Shown here: positions 1 through 8,706 of the stretch, one piece after another
Layout of the letters: every line of letters starts with the position of its first letter
How positions within the stretch are numbered: position 1 is the stretch's first letter
Assembly (NCBI RefSeq): GCF_021341665.1
Contig: NZ_JAJTTH010000012.1
Location: 124,001 to 188,000 of the forward strand
Source of the DNA: Pseudomonas sp. Au-Pse12
GTDB taxonomy: Bacteria; Pseudomonadota; Gammaproteobacteria; Pseudomonadales; Pseudomonadaceae
Length of the DNA: 64,000 nucleotides
Direction: 5' to 3'
The notes under the pieces: generated by a model
The model's input: only the letters and a program-made list of their open reading frames with translations
Told to the model about the DNA's origin: nothing
Databases searched by the model: none
Translations under genes and position numbers: made by a program

Positions 1-48
1 TGCCGGCGAAGGCGATCTCGCGGGCTTTTTCGTCGCCCGCGGACGGAT

Positions 49-1023
49 TCAGAACAGTTTGAGAGGTTCTTCGTTGAGGGCCGCCAGTTGCTCGCGCAGG
101 GCCAGGACCTGATCGCCCCAATAACGCTCGCTGCCGAACCAGGGGAAGCTGTGGGGGAACGCCGGGTCGTCCCAGCGTCGGGCCAGCCAGGCGCTGTAGT
201 GCATCAAGCGCAGGGCGCGCAGCGGCTCGATCAGGGCCAGCTCCCGCGGGTCGAAATCGTGGAATTCGCTGTAGCCATCCATCAGCTCGGACAGTTGGCT
301 GAGGCATTCCTGGCGGTCGCCGGCAAGCATCATCCACAGGTCCTGCACCGCCGGCCCCATGCGGCAGTCATCCAGGTCGACGATGTGGAACATCTCGTCG
401 CGGCACATCATGTTGCCGGGGTGGCAGTCGCCGTGCATGCGGATGTTCTGGTGCGGCGTGGCCTGGTAGACCTCTTCCACCCGCTTGAGCAGGTCGCGGG
501 CCACCGACTCGTAGGCCGGCAGCAGGCTCTTGGGAATGAAGTTGCCCTGCAGCAGGGTCGTCAGGGAATCGTGGCCGAAGTTCTTCACCCCCAGGGCTTC
601 GCGGTGTTCGAACGGGCGGGTGGCCCCCACCGCGTGCAGGCGCCCGAGCAGCTGGCCGAGGCGATAGAGCTGGTCCAGGTTGCCCGGCTCGGGAGCGCGG
701 CCGCCGCGGCGCGGGAACAGGGCGAAACGAAAGCCCGCATGCTCGAACAGGCTGGCGCCTTCATGAATGATCGGCGCCACCACCGGTACGTCGCATTCGG
801 CGAGTTCGAAGGTGAAGCGGTGTTCTTCCAGGATCGCTTCGTTGGTCCAGCGTTGCGGCCGGTAGAACTTGGCGATCAGTGGCTCGCCTTCGTCGATGCC
901 GACTTGATAGACGCGATTTTCGTAGCTGTTGAGCGCCAGCACGCGAGCGTCGCTGAGAAAGCCGATGCTTTCAACGGCGTCCAGGACCAGATCGGGGGTC
1001 AGTGTTTCAAACGGGTGCGACAT
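49..1023 (-). CDS. srkA: SrkA/YihE-type serine/threonine protein kinase
   Basis: Cytoplasmic kinase of the aminoglycoside-phosphotransferase fold; family members (SrkA, RdoA, YihE) are linked to envelope-stress survival. The protein is 324 aa from the ATG at 1023, close to the usual ~328 aa. The catalytic loop HGDCHPGNM lies at residues 197-205 and the metal-binding DLDD at 216-219, the APH/HipA-like Brenner motif and DFG equivalent. An upstream in-frame start would add 13 residues (to 1062) that do not look like the family. It stands alone, with a REP hairpin separating it from the phosphatase gene upstream. P. aeruginosa has a yihE-like gene in the same general neighbourhood. Family call is firm; the physiological substrate is unknown. 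Confidence 0.88.
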   Translation of the reverse strand: MSHPFETLTPDLVLDAVESIGFLSDARVLALNSYENRVYQVGIDEGEPLIAKFYRPQRWTNEAILEEHRFTFELAECDVPVVAPIIHEGASLFEHAGFRFALFPRRGGRAPEPGNLDQLYRLGQLLGRLHAVGATRPFEHREALGVKNFGHDSLTTLLQGNFIPKSLLPAYESVARDLLKRVEEVYQATPHQNIRMHGDCHPGNMMCRDEMFHIVDLDDCRMGPAVQDLWMMLAGDRQECLSQLSELMDGYSEFHDFDPRELALIEPLRALRLMHYSAWLARRWDDPAFPHSFPWFGSERYWGDQVLALREQLAALNEEPLKLF

Positions 1024-1119
1024 GCTTACTCCTGCGCGCAGCAGGCTGCCGCGTCCGGCCAAGCATGGTAACGCAGACGACGGGCCAGCGGGGGAGGGTT
1101 TGCGGGCGCTTCGCCGGGG

Positions 1120-1164
1120 GCCGGATTCGCCGGCGAACCGGCTCCTGCGGGTGTAGGAGCCGGT
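1120..1164. repeat. REP-type palindromic repeat
   Basis: ACCGGCTCCT (1137-1146) and AGGAGCCGGT (1155-1164) form a perfect 10-bp stem with an 8-nt loop, preceded by the 'ttcgccggcgaa' core. This is the typical Pseudomonas intergenic REP; related copies lie near 5891, 9878 and 25628. Confidence 0.7.
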
Positions 1165-1180
1165 GGCCAGGGCGCGAGGG

Positions 1181-3085
1181 TCAGGCGCCGATGACGCCGC
1201 CGTCTTCCCGGGTGATGGCCATTACCGAGGAGCGCGGCTTGCCGTTGGGCAGGTGCTCGGGGAAGGTTGAACCACCGTTTTCCCCCGGGTGCTGGATGCC
1301 CACGAACAGGGTCTTCTGGTCCGGGGCGAAAGCGATGCCGGTGACTTCACAACCCACCGGCCCGACCATGAAGCGGCGGATTTCACCGCTGTCTGGGTCG
1401 GCGCAGAGCATCTGGTTGTTGCCCATGCCGGCGAAATCGCCGCTGTTGCTGTAGTCGCCGTCGGTGAGGATCCACAAACGCCCGGCCGTGTCGAAACCCA
1501 GGCCGTCGGGGCTGTTGAACATGTTCTGCGGGGTGATGTTGGATGAGCCGCCCTTGGGCTGGCCGGCGTGCAGGCTCGGGTTGCCGGCGACCACGAACAG
1601 GTCCCAGGAAAAGTTCATGGCGCCATGATCATCGCCGCCGGTGCGCCAGCGCAGGATCTGCCCGTAGACGTTCTTCTCCCGCGGGTTGGGCCCGCCGACC
1701 GGCTGACCGTCTTCGCCGCGCTTGGAGTTGTTGGTCAGGGTGCAATAGACCTGGCCATCCTTGGGGCTGACCACAATCCATTCCGGGCGGTCCATGCGCG
1801 TGGCCTGGACCACGCTGGCTGCCAGCCGTGCCTGGATCAGCACCTGGGCCTGGTCGGCGAAACCGCTGCTGGCGTCGATGCCGTTCTTGCCGTGGCTCAG
1901 TTCGATCCACTGGCCCTGGCCTTTTGGGTGGTCCGGGTTGTTGTCACCGGCATCGAAGCGCGCCACGTAGAGGGTGCCGTGATCCAGCAGGTCGCGGTTG
2001 GCCTTGGGGTTGCGGTGGTTGATCTTGTCGCGGCTGATGAACTTGTAGATGAACTCGCCACGCTCGTCGTCGCCCATGTAGACCACGGCACGACCGTCGC
2101 GGGTTTGCGCCAGGGCGGCGTTTTCATGTTTGAAGCGGCCCAGGGCCGTGCGCTTGACCGGGGTCGATTGCGGGTCGAACGGGTCGATCTCCACCACCCA
2201 GCCATGACGGTTGAGTTCGTTGGGGTTCTTCGCCAGGTCGAAGCGCGGGTCATGCAGGTGCCAGTTGATCTCTTTGCTGGCCACCACGGCGCCGTAGCGT
2301 TTTTGCGCGGCATCGAACTTCTGATCGGCATTGCTGCTGCCGAAACAGTCGGTGAAGTTCTCTTCGCAGGTCAGGTAGGTGCCCCAGGGCGTCTTGCCGT
2401 TGGCGCAGTTCTGGAAGGTGCCGAGGACTTTCCTGCCCTTGGGGTCGGCGCTGGTCTTCAGCAGTTCGTGCCCGGCGGCCGGGCCGCTCAGGCGAATCGG
2501 CGTGTTGCCGTGAATCCGCCGGTTGTAGCGCGAGCCCTGGACGAACTGCCATTGGCCGTTCTTGCGCTGGACTTCGATCACCGAGACGCCCTCACTGGCC
2601 TGGGCCTTGCGCACGTCTTCGGCGGATTGCGGCAAGCCGCCGTGAGGGTAGAGGTAGCGGTAGTTGGTGTATTCGTTGTTGATCGCCATGAGCGCGCGGT
2701 GGCGGTCGTCGGGGAAGGCGAACAGGCTCATGCCGTCGTTGTTGTCGCCGAACTGCACTTCCTGGGCCTGGGCGGTGCCGTTGCCGCTGGGGTCGAAGGC
2801 CGGGCCGTTCTTGGCCAGGGGCTGGCCCCAGCTGATCAGTACCGAGGATCTGTAGCCTGGCGGCAGGGTGATGCTGTCGCTGGTGGCCGCAGGGATGCCG
2901 GCAAAGCCCAGCAACTGGCTGCTGCCAGCGCTGACACTGGCAGCCAGGGCGCTGCGGCTCAGCAGGTTGCCACCGAGAAACAGCGCCGCACCGCACAGGG
3001 CGCCGGCACCGATGAAACCGCGGCGGCTGAGGCCGACCATCTGTTCCAGATCGGTGGGTTGGTCTTCTTCTAATAACAGGCTCAT
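1181..3085 (-). CDS. phoX: PhoX-family (DUF839) alkaline phosphatase, Tat-exported
   Basis: Secreted phosphatase-like protein of 634 aa. PhoX enzymes are Ca/Fe-dependent phosphomonoesterases exported by the Tat system. The N-terminus carries the twin-arginine motif SRRGFIGAG near residue 20, followed by a hydrophobic stretch and an Ala-x-Ala-like cleavage region. The rest has the acidic, Asn/Gly-rich PhoX pattern, including GTYLTCEENFTDCFG and repeated WxVEIDPFDP-type blades of a beta-propeller. The start at 3085 (MSLLLEED) is preferred over an upstream one at 3115 that adds ten atypical residues. It is a single gene between the kinase and the ModE-like gene. No clear Pho box was located, so phosphate control is unproven. 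The family call is good; actual phosphatase activity is inferred. Confidence 0.85.
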   Translation of the reverse strand: MSLLLEEDQPTDLEQMVGLSRRGFIGAGALCGAALFLGGNLLSRSALAASVSAGSSQLLGFAGIPAATSDSITLPPGYRSSVLISWGQPLAKNGPAFDPSGNGTAQAQEVQFGDNNDGMSLFAFPDDRHRALMAINNEYTNYRYLYPHGGLPQSAEDVRKAQASEGVSVIEVQRKNGQWQFVQGSRYNRRIHGNTPIRLSGPAAGHELLKTSADPKGRKVLGTFQNCANGKTPWGTYLTCEENFTDCFGSSNADQKFDAAQKRYGAVVASKEINWHLHDPRFDLAKNPNELNRHGWVVEIDPFDPQSTPVKRTALGRFKHENAALAQTRDGRAVVYMGDDERGEFIYKFISRDKINHRNPKANRDLLDHGTLYVARFDAGDNNPDHPKGQGQWIELSHGKNGIDASSGFADQAQVLIQARLAASVVQATRMDRPEWIVVSPKDGQVYCTLTNNSKRGEDGQPVGGPNPREKNVYGQILRWRTGGDDHGAMNFSWDLFVVAGNPSLHAGQPKGGSSNITPQNMFNSPDGLGFDTAGRLWILTDGDYSNSGDFAGMGNNQMLCADPDSGEIRRFMVGPVGCEVTGIAFAPDQKTLFVGIQHPGENGGSTFPEHLPNGKPRSSVMAITREDGGVIGA

Positions 3086-3169
3086 ATCAGGCTCCCTGCA
3101 GGTTTTTGCAGCCACCTTAATGAGCCCCCATGACGAATATGTTGCAGTGAAATGGCCCTGGAATCTTGC

Positions 3170-3934
3170 TCAGAGCGGGGTTCCGAGCAAAACGTGGGAG
3201 GCTGAGAACTGCACTTGGACCGCCGATGTTTCCCTCAATTCAAGGGCCTTGAGCCGCAGAGGCTCAGCCAGGGCGCACAAGGTCTGGCCGTTGGGCAGGG
3301 CGATGCGCACTTCGCAGGGGCCGTCTTCGGCATCGAGAATCTGCTCGATGGTGCCGCTCAGGCAATTGTGTCCAGTTGTTACTTGGGTGCCGACAGCCTG
3401 AACGTCCAGCCAGCCGGCCTTGATCAGCGCCACCACCTCGGTTCCCGGTAGCAGTTCCAGGCGCAGGGTACTGTCGTGGGTGATCTGCGCCTGAAGTTGC
3501 AGGCCTTCGGGCAGCGCCAGGACGATCAGGTCGTTGCAGCCCTGGGGTTCGACGGCCAGGACCTTGCCGTGCAACTGATTGCGCGCGCTGGTGCGCAGCA
3601 TCAGGCGGCTCAGTAGGTCGAGGTCGCTGGCGTCTTCAGCGGCCTCCAGTACCTGGGCCTGCAACGCCTGCAAACGCTGGTAGAGACGCAGCACCCGCTG
3701 ACCCTCGGCAGACAGCTTGGCGCCCCCTCCGCCCTTGCCGCCGACGCTGCGCTCCACCAGTGGGCTCTGGGCCAGGTTGTTCAGCTCATCGATGGCATCC
3801 CAGGCCGCCTTGTAGCTCAGGCCGGCGCTTTTGGCCGCGCGGGTGATGGAGCCCTGTTCGGCAATGTGTTGCAACAGGGCGATGCGCTGCGGACGACGGA
3901 CGATGTGCTGGGTCAACAGAGTGGGCAGGGACAT
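3170..3934 (-). CDS. modE: ModE-like molybdenum-responsive transcriptional regulator
   Basis: DNA-binding regulator of 254 aa. Residues about 15-120 form the winged LysR-type HTH of ModE, with the recognition segment SITRAAKSAGLSYKAAWDAI and the glycine-rich wing GGKGGGGAKLS. Residues about 125-250 contain two TOBE/Mop-like repeats (ARNQLHGKVLAVEP and VQVQFSASHVLLG ends) expected to bind molybdate. ModE represses molybdate uptake and controls molybdoenzyme genes. No modABC genes are in the window, so its targets here are not visible. It lies between comF and phoX on the same strand, with 63-84 bp gaps, and could be its own unit. Confidence 0.85.
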   Translation of the reverse strand: MSLPTLLTQHIVRRPQRIALLQHIAEQGSITRAAKSAGLSYKAAWDAIDELNNLAQSPLVERSVGGKGGGGAKLSAEGQRVLRLYQRLQALQAQVLEAAEDASDLDLLSRLMLRTSARNQLHGKVLAVEPQGCNDLIVLALPEGLQLQAQITHDSTLRLELLPGTEVVALIKAGWLDVQAVGTQVTTGHNCLSGTIEQILDAEDGPCEVRIALPNGQTLCALAEPLRLKALELRETSAVQVQFSASHVLLGTPL

Positions 3935-3997
3935 GGCAGGGCGCTTTGAACACGGGAGGTGGACGGGGAGTTTGCGGCTTGAGCGACGAGAGTCAAG

Positions 3998-4738
3998 TCA
4001 GTCGCCGCTACCCGGGCTGGCGGTTCTGGCCAGGCAATAGACGTCCACCCGGCGCGCGCCGGCCTTGATCAGCAAACGGGCCAGGGCCTGGGCGGTGGCG
4101 CCGGTGGTCAGCACATCGTCCACCAGGGCCAGGTGGCGGCCCGTGAGCGAGGCACCTTCTGCAAGGGTGAAGGCCTGGCGCAGGTTGCGCTGCCGGGCTC
4201 GGGCATCCAGGCCTTGCTGTGCGGGGGTGTCCTGGGGGCGCAGAAGCAGATCGGTTTGCACGTTCATTTGCAACTGCCTCCCCAGCCACTGGGCCAGCAT
4301 GCCGGCCTGATTGAAACCCCGTTGGCGTAACCGCTGGCGAGACAGTGGCACGGCGAGCAGGCTGTCGGGCTGCGGCAGCCCCTCATCGAAGCGATAGCGC
4401 AGGAACTGGCCGAGAAGTTCGGCCATCAGCCGGCCAAATGGCCACTTTTCATGGTGTTTGAAGCGACTGATCAAGCTGTCCACCGGAAAGTCGTAGCGCC
4501 AGGGGGCGATGACGCGATGAAACGCCGGTGGACGCCGTAAACATTGGCCACACGTGAGGCCGGAAGCAGGCAAGGGCAGGGCGCAGACTGAACACTGGGC
4601 GCCGAGCCAGGGCAGCTCATCCAGGCACGGGGCGCACAGTGCCAAGGCTGAATCACTGGGCTCGTCGCACAATAAACAGATTTGTTTGTTTTTTAACCAG
4701 ATGTAAACCGGCTTTTTGTATCTGGGTTGACAGTGCAT
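3998..4738 (-). CDS. comF: ComF family phosphoribosyltransferase-like protein
   Basis: ComF/GntX-type protein of 246 aa, related to DNA-uptake competence and DNA use as nutrient. The N-terminal 60 residues hold a double zinc ribbon (CLLC...CAPC, CSVC...CGQC). The C-terminus contains the PRTase PRPP-binding loop LALVDDVLTTGATAQ near residue 210. The ATG at 4738 lies only 90 bp from the divergent bioB start, and the predicted bioB -35 box overlaps codons 2-4 of this gene. This bioB/comF divergent arrangement is conserved in Pseudomonas. The biochemical reaction of ComF proteins is not established. Confidence 0.88.
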   Translation of the reverse strand: MHCQPRYKKPVYIWLKNKQICLLCDEPSDSALALCAPCLDELPWLGAQCSVCALPLPASGLTCGQCLRRPPAFHRVIAPWRYDFPVDSLISRFKHHEKWPFGRLMAELLGQFLRYRFDEGLPQPDSLLAVPLSRQRLRQRGFNQAGMLAQWLGRQLQMNVQTDLLLRPQDTPAQQGLDARARQRNLRQAFTLAEGASLTGRHLALVDDVLTTGATAQALARLLIKAGARRVDVYCLARTASPGSGD

Positions 4739-4755
4739 GGCTCTTCCTTAAATAT
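4727..4755 (+). promoter_or_regulatory. Predicted sigma-70 promoter of the bio operon
   Basis: A consensus -35 TTGACA at 4727-4732 is followed, with a 16-17 bp spacer, by the AT-rich -10 TAAATAT at 4749-4755. Transcription would start near 4762, about 65 nt before the bioB ATG. The -35 lies inside the 5' end of the divergent comF gene. No clear BirA operator palindrome was recognised. Confidence 0.55.
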
Positions 4756-4828
4756 GCCGAACATCCGTGTCGCGGCTGTGGGCTTTCCTGTCCCGCACCG
4801 CTTGCCAAGCATAATCAAGGAATCGCCC

Positions 4829-5884
4829 ATGAGCGCCAGCACCACCGCCACACTGCGTCATGATTGGACTTTGGCTGAAGTCAAAGCCTTGTTCGTCCAG
4901 CCGTTCAATGACTTGCTGTTCCAGGCGCAGACGGTGCACCGCGCGCATTTCGACGCCAACCGGGTACAGGTTTCCACGCTGCTGTCGATCAAGACGGGCG
5001 CCTGCCCGGAAGATTGCAAATATTGTCCGCAGTCCGGTCACTACAACACCGGCCTGGAAAAGGAAAAGCTCCTTGAGGTGCAGAAGGTCCTGGAAGAGGC
5101 CGCCCGGGCCAAGGCCATCGGTTCCACGCGCTTCTGCATGGGCGCAGCCTGGAAGCACCCGTCGGCCAAGGACATGCCTTACGTGCTGGAGATGGTCAAA
5201 GGCGTGAAGGCCATGGGCCTGGAAACCTGCATGACCCTGGGGCGCCTCGATCAGGACCAGACCGAGGCCCTGGCCAAGGCCGGCCTGGACTACTACAACC
5301 ACAACCTCGATACCTCGCCGGAGTTCTACGGCAGCATCATCACCACCCGTACCTACAGCGAGCGCCTGCAGACCCTGGCCTATGTGCGCGACGCAGGGAT
5401 GAAGATCTGCTCCGGTGGCATCCTCGGCATGGGCGAATCCCTGGATGACCGCGCCGGGCTGCTGATCCAGCTGGCCAACCTGGCGGAGCATCCCGAGTCG
5501 GTGCCGATCAACATGCTGGTGAAAGTCGCCGGCACGCCGTTGGAAAATGCCGAGGACGTGGACCCGTTCGACTTCATTCGCATGCTCGCGGTGGCGCGGA
5601 TCCTCATGCCGCAATCCCATGTCCGGCTGTCGGCCGGCCGTGAAGCGATGAACGAGCAGATGCAGGCCCTGGCGTTTTTCGCCGGCGCCAACTCGATCTT
5701 CTACGGTGACAAGCTGCTGACCACTGCCAACCCGCAGGCCGACAAGGACATGCAGCTGTTCGCGCGCCTGGGCATCCAGCCCGAAGCCCGCGAAGAGCAC
5801 GCCGACGAAGTGCACCAGGCGGCCATCGAGCAGGCCCTGGTCGAGCAGAAAAGCAGCGAGCAGTTCTACAACGCCGCCGTCTGA
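4829..5884 (+). CDS. bioB: Biotin synthase
   Basis: Radical-SAM enzyme that inserts sulfur into dethiobiotin, the last step of biotin synthesis. It is 351 aa from the ATG at 4829, preceded by an AAGGAA ribosome site; an upstream in-frame start at 4727 would lie in the promoter. The radical-SAM cluster motif GACPEDCKYCPQ lies at about residues 57-68 (Cys-x3-Cys-x2-Cys). The YNHNLDTSPEFY and AGREAMN segments that bind SAM and the auxiliary 2Fe-2S cluster are present. First gene of the bioB-F-H-C-D run, separated from bioF by 114 bp holding a REP element. Very secure. Confidence 0.98.
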   Translation: MSASTTATLRHDWTLAEVKALFVQPFNDLLFQAQTVHRAHFDANRVQVSTLLSIKTGACPEDCKYCPQSGHYNTGLEKEKLLEVQKVLEEAARAKAIGSTRFCMGAAWKHPSAKDMPYVLEMVKGVKAMGLETCMTLGRLDQDQTEALAKAGLDYYNHNLDTSPEFYGSIITTRTYSERLQTLAYVRDAGMKICSGGILGMGESLDDRAGLLIQLANLAEHPESVPINMLVKVAGTPLENAEDVDPFDFIRMLAVARILMPQSHVRLSAGREAMNEQMQALAFFAGANSIFYGDKLLTTANPQADKDMQLFARLGIQPEAREEHADEVHQAAIEQALVEQKSSEQFYNAAV

Positions 5885-5890
5885 CCTTGT

Positions 5891-5922
5891 GCGGTAGGAG
5901 CCGGCTTGCCGGCGAACCCGGC
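5891..5922. repeat. REP-type repeat between bioB and bioF
   Basis: The 'taggagccggcttgccggcgaa' sequence matches the Pseudomonas REP core and can fold as GCCGGC-centred hairpins. It sits within the bio operon, where it may stabilise the upstream bioB message. Confidence 0.6.
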
Positions 5923-5998
5923 CCGGCCCGCGAATGTCCTGGATTTCACGGGCCAGCCCCTACCGGCGAATTGTCTGTAAGCCAACATCGAGGCCAGC

Positions 5999-7177
5999 AT
6001 GTCTTTCGATCTCGCCGCGCGCCTTGCTGCCCGCCGTGCCGAACACCTCTATCGCCAGCGCCCGTTGCTGGAAAGCCCTCAGGGACCACAGGTGGTGGTC
6101 GATGGTCAGCCATTGCTGGCCTTCTGCAACAACGACTACCTGGGCCTGGCCAATCACCCGCAAGTGATCGAAGCCTGGCGCGCCGGCGCCAGCCGCTGGG
6201 GCGTGGGCGGTGGCGCTTCCCATCTGGTGATCGGCCACAGTACGCCTCATCACGCCCTGGAAGAGGCGCTGGCCGAACTCACGGGCCGCCCTCGGGCATT
6301 GCTGTTTACGACTGGCTACATGGCCAACCTGGGGGCGGTCACGGCCCTGGTCGGGCAGGGCGACACGGTGCTGGAAGACCGTCTCAACCATGCCTCCCTG
6401 CTGGATGCCGGGCTGCTTTCGGGCGCGCGCTTCAACCGCTATCTGCATAACGACGCGGCCAGCCTGGCCAAGCGCCTGGAAAAGGCCACGGGCAATACCC
6501 TGGTGGTGACTGACGGGGTGTTCAGCATGGATGGCGATGTTGCCGACCTGCCGGCCCTGGCCCGTGAAACCAAGGCCCGCGGTGCCTGGCTGATGGTGGA
6601 TGACGCCCATGGCTTCGGCCCGCTGGGGGCCAATGGCGGCGGCCTGGTGGAGCATTTTGGCTTGGGGCTGGAGGACGTGCCGGTGTTGGTGGGGACTCTG
6701 GGCAAGGCCTTTGGCACCGCCGGGGCCTTTGTCGCTGGCAGCGAAGACTTGATCGAAAGCCTGATCCAGTTCGCCCGGCCATACATCTACACCACCAGCC
6801 AGCCACCGGCCCTGGCCTGCGCCACCTTGAAAAGCCTGGAACTGCTGCGCAGCGAGTATTGGCGGCGCGAGCACCTGGCGTCCTTGATCCGTCAGTTCCG
6901 CCAGGGGGCCGAGCAGATCGGCCTGGAGCTGATGGACAGTTTCACCCCGATCCAGCCGATCATGGTGGGTGACAGTGCCCGGGCGGTGCGGCTGTCGCAG
7001 AAGTTGCGTGAGCGGGGAGTCATGGTCAGCGCCATTCGTCCGCCGACCGTGCCGGCTGGCAGCGCACGGCTGCGGGTGACCTTGTCCGCGGCCCACAGCG
7101 AGGCTCAGGTGCAGCTATTGTTAAGCGCGTTGGCAGACTGTTTCAGTGAACTGCAAGCGGAGCCGAGCCATGCGTGA
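5999..7177 (+). CDS. bioF: 8-amino-7-oxononanoate synthase
   Basis: PLP-dependent alpha-oxoamine synthase condensing pimeloyl-ACP with L-alanine, the first committed step of biotin ring assembly. It is 392 aa. The N-terminal FCNNDYLGLANHP motif, the PLP-stacking region GYMANLGAV, the VDDAHGFG aspartate motif and the lysine loop VGTLGKAFGTAGAF are all visible. The start at 5999 follows a GAGGCCAGC segment. It overlaps bioH by 8 bp, indicating translational coupling. Very secure. Confidence 0.97.
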   Translation: MSFDLAARLAARRAEHLYRQRPLLESPQGPQVVVDGQPLLAFCNNDYLGLANHPQVIEAWRAGASRWGVGGGASHLVIGHSTPHHALEEALAELTGRPRALLFTTGYMANLGAVTALVGQGDTVLEDRLNHASLLDAGLLSGARFNRYLHNDAASLAKRLEKATGNTLVVTDGVFSMDGDVADLPALARETKARGAWLMVDDAHGFGPLGANGGGLVEHFGLGLEDVPVLVGTLGKAFGTAGAFVAGSEDLIESLIQFARPYIYTTSQPPALACATLKSLELLRSEYWRREHLASLIRQFRQGAEQIGLELMDSFTPIQPIMVGDSARAVRLSQKLRERGVMVSAIRPPTVPAGSARLRVTLSAAHSEAQVQLLLSALADCFSELQAEPSHA

Positions 7178-7901
7178 TCGACTGATTCTGTTGCCGGGCT
7201 GGGGTTTGGGTGTGTCCCCGCTGGAGCCATTGGCGGCGGCGTTGCAGGGCCTGGATGCACACCTGCGGGTGGAGATCGAGCCCTTGCCGGAGTTGACCTC
7301 CAGCGACCCGCAGGACTGGTTGGACGAACTCGATGATGCGCTGCCGGACAACGTCTGGCTGGGCGGCTGGTCCCTCGGCGGCATGCTCGCCTCTGCACTG
7401 GCGGCACGGCGCGGCGAGCGCTGTTGCGGCCTGCTGACCCTGGCCAGCAATCCCAGTTTTGTTGCTCATGAGCAGTGGTCCAGTGCCATGGCCGGGGAAA
7501 CCTTCGACGCTTTCCTGGCCGGCTGCGTGGCCGATCCGCGGGCCACCCTCAAGCGTTTTTCCTTGCTCTGTGCCCAGGGCGCCGCCGACCCGCGGGGCTT
7601 GTCGCGCATGCTGCTCAGCGGCGCGCCGGCAACGTCGCCGGCCGTGTTGATGGCCGGTCTGGAGTTGCTCGCGCAATTGGATACACGCGCGGCCCTGGAG
7701 GATTTTCGCGGGCCGCAGTTGCACCTGTTTGCCGGGCTCGACGGGCTGGTCCCTGCCGAGGCTGCCGGTGAGTTGCTGGCCTTGCTGCCGGATATAGAAG
7801 TTGGCCTGATTGAACACGCCAGCCACGGGTTTCTTCTGGAGGACCCCCATGGAGTGGCCGGTGCGATCCAGGCTTTTTTGCATGAGTCTGGCGATGACTG
7901 A
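7170..7901 (+). CDS. bioH: Pimeloyl-ACP methyl ester carboxylesterase
   Basis: Alpha/beta-hydrolase of 243 aa that removes the methyl group from pimeloyl-ACP methyl ester and so ends the BioC-BioH chain-building stage. The nucleophile elbow GGWSLGGML (Ser near residue 75) and a late catalytic His in HASHGFLLEDP are visible. The start at 7170 overlaps the bioF end by 8 bp; a start at 7146 would add eight residues with no family support. The gene sits inside the bio operon, unlike in E. coli, where bioH is unlinked. Overlaps bioC by 8 bp. Confidence 0.95.
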   Translation: MRDRLILLPGWGLGVSPLEPLAAALQGLDAHLRVEIEPLPELTSSDPQDWLDELDDALPDNVWLGGWSLGGMLASALAARRGERCCGLLTLASNPSFVAHEQWSSAMAGETFDAFLAGCVADPRATLKRFSLLCAQGAADPRGLSRMLLSGAPATSPAVLMAGLELLAQLDTRAALEDFRGPQLHLFAGLDGLVPAEAAGELLALLPDIEVGLIEHASHGFLLEDPHGVAGAIQAFLHESGDD

Positions 7902-8706
7902 CCTTTCCATACCCACCTTTCCTGGCAGCCTGCCTGACAAGCGCCAGGTTGCGGCTTCGTTCTCTCGTGCGGCGGCCAGCTACGACAGTGTCGCGGAGCT
8001 GCAACGTGCGGTGGGGCAACATTTGCTCAGTCGGTTGCCTCAGGGCTGGGAGCCGCAGCGCTGGCTGGACCTGGGCTGCGGCACCGGGCATTTCAGCCGG
8101 GTGTTGGGGCAGCGCTTCAGCACTGCCCAAGGGCTGGCCCTGGATATCGCCGAGGGCATGCTCAATCACGCCCGGCCTTTGGGCGGCGCCGAACATTTCA
8201 TTGCCGGGGATGCAGAGCGCCTGCCCTTGCGAGCGGACAGTTGCGAGCTGATCTTCTCCAGCCTGGCGGTGCAGTGGTGCGCCGATTTCGCGGCCGTGCT
8301 CAGTGAGGCCCGGCGGGTGCTCAAGCCGGGCGGCGTGCTGGCTTTTGCCAGCCTGTGTGTCGGTACTTTGCAGGAGCTGCGCGATAGTTGGGGTCAGGTC
8401 GATGGCCAGGTTCACGTCAATCGCTTCCGCGAGTTTGAACGTTATCGACAGCTGTGTGCTGGCAGTGGCTTGCAAGTGCGCAGCCTGGAAAAGATCCCCC
8501 ATGTCCTGTATTACCCGGATGTGCGTAGCCTGACCCACGAATTGAAGGCGCTGGGCGCGCATAACCTCAACCCCGGGCGCCCGGGCGGCTTGACCGGCCG
8601 GGCGCGGATCGCCGGGCTGATCGACGCCTACGAAGGTTTCCGCCAGGCCAAGGGCCTGCCGGCGACTTATCAAGTGGTCTATGCCGTGCTGGAGAAACCG
8701 CTATGA
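7894..8706 (+). CDS. bioC: Malonyl-ACP O-methyltransferase
   Basis: SAM-dependent methyltransferase of 270 aa that methylates malonyl-ACP so it can be elongated as a disguised fatty acid towards pimelate. The N-terminal FSRAAASYDSVAELQ block is typical of BioC, and the SAM motif LDLGCGTGHFS lies near residue 51. The ATG at 7894 lies within the last codons of bioH (8-bp overlap), so reinitiation is likely. The stop overlaps the bioD start in an ATGA. Very secure. Confidence 0.96.
   Translation: MTDLSIPTFPGSLPDKRQVAASFSRAAASYDSVAELQRAVGQHLLSRLPQGWEPQRWLDLGCGTGHFSRVLGQRFSTAQGLALDIAEGMLNHARPLGGAEHFIAGDAERLPLRADSCELIFSSLAVQWCADFAAVLSEARRVLKPGGVLAFASLCVGTLQELRDSWGQVDGQVHVNRFREFERYRQLCAGSGLQVRSLEKIPHVLYYPDVRSLTHELKALGAHNLNPGRPGGLTGRARIAGLIDAYEGFRQAKGLPATYQVVYAVLEKPL

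Noticed and set aside
1..48. Possible end of another gene at the left edge
   Set aside because: Only 48 bases; contains GCGGGC/GCCCGC hairpin-like sequence but too little to call a gene or terminator.
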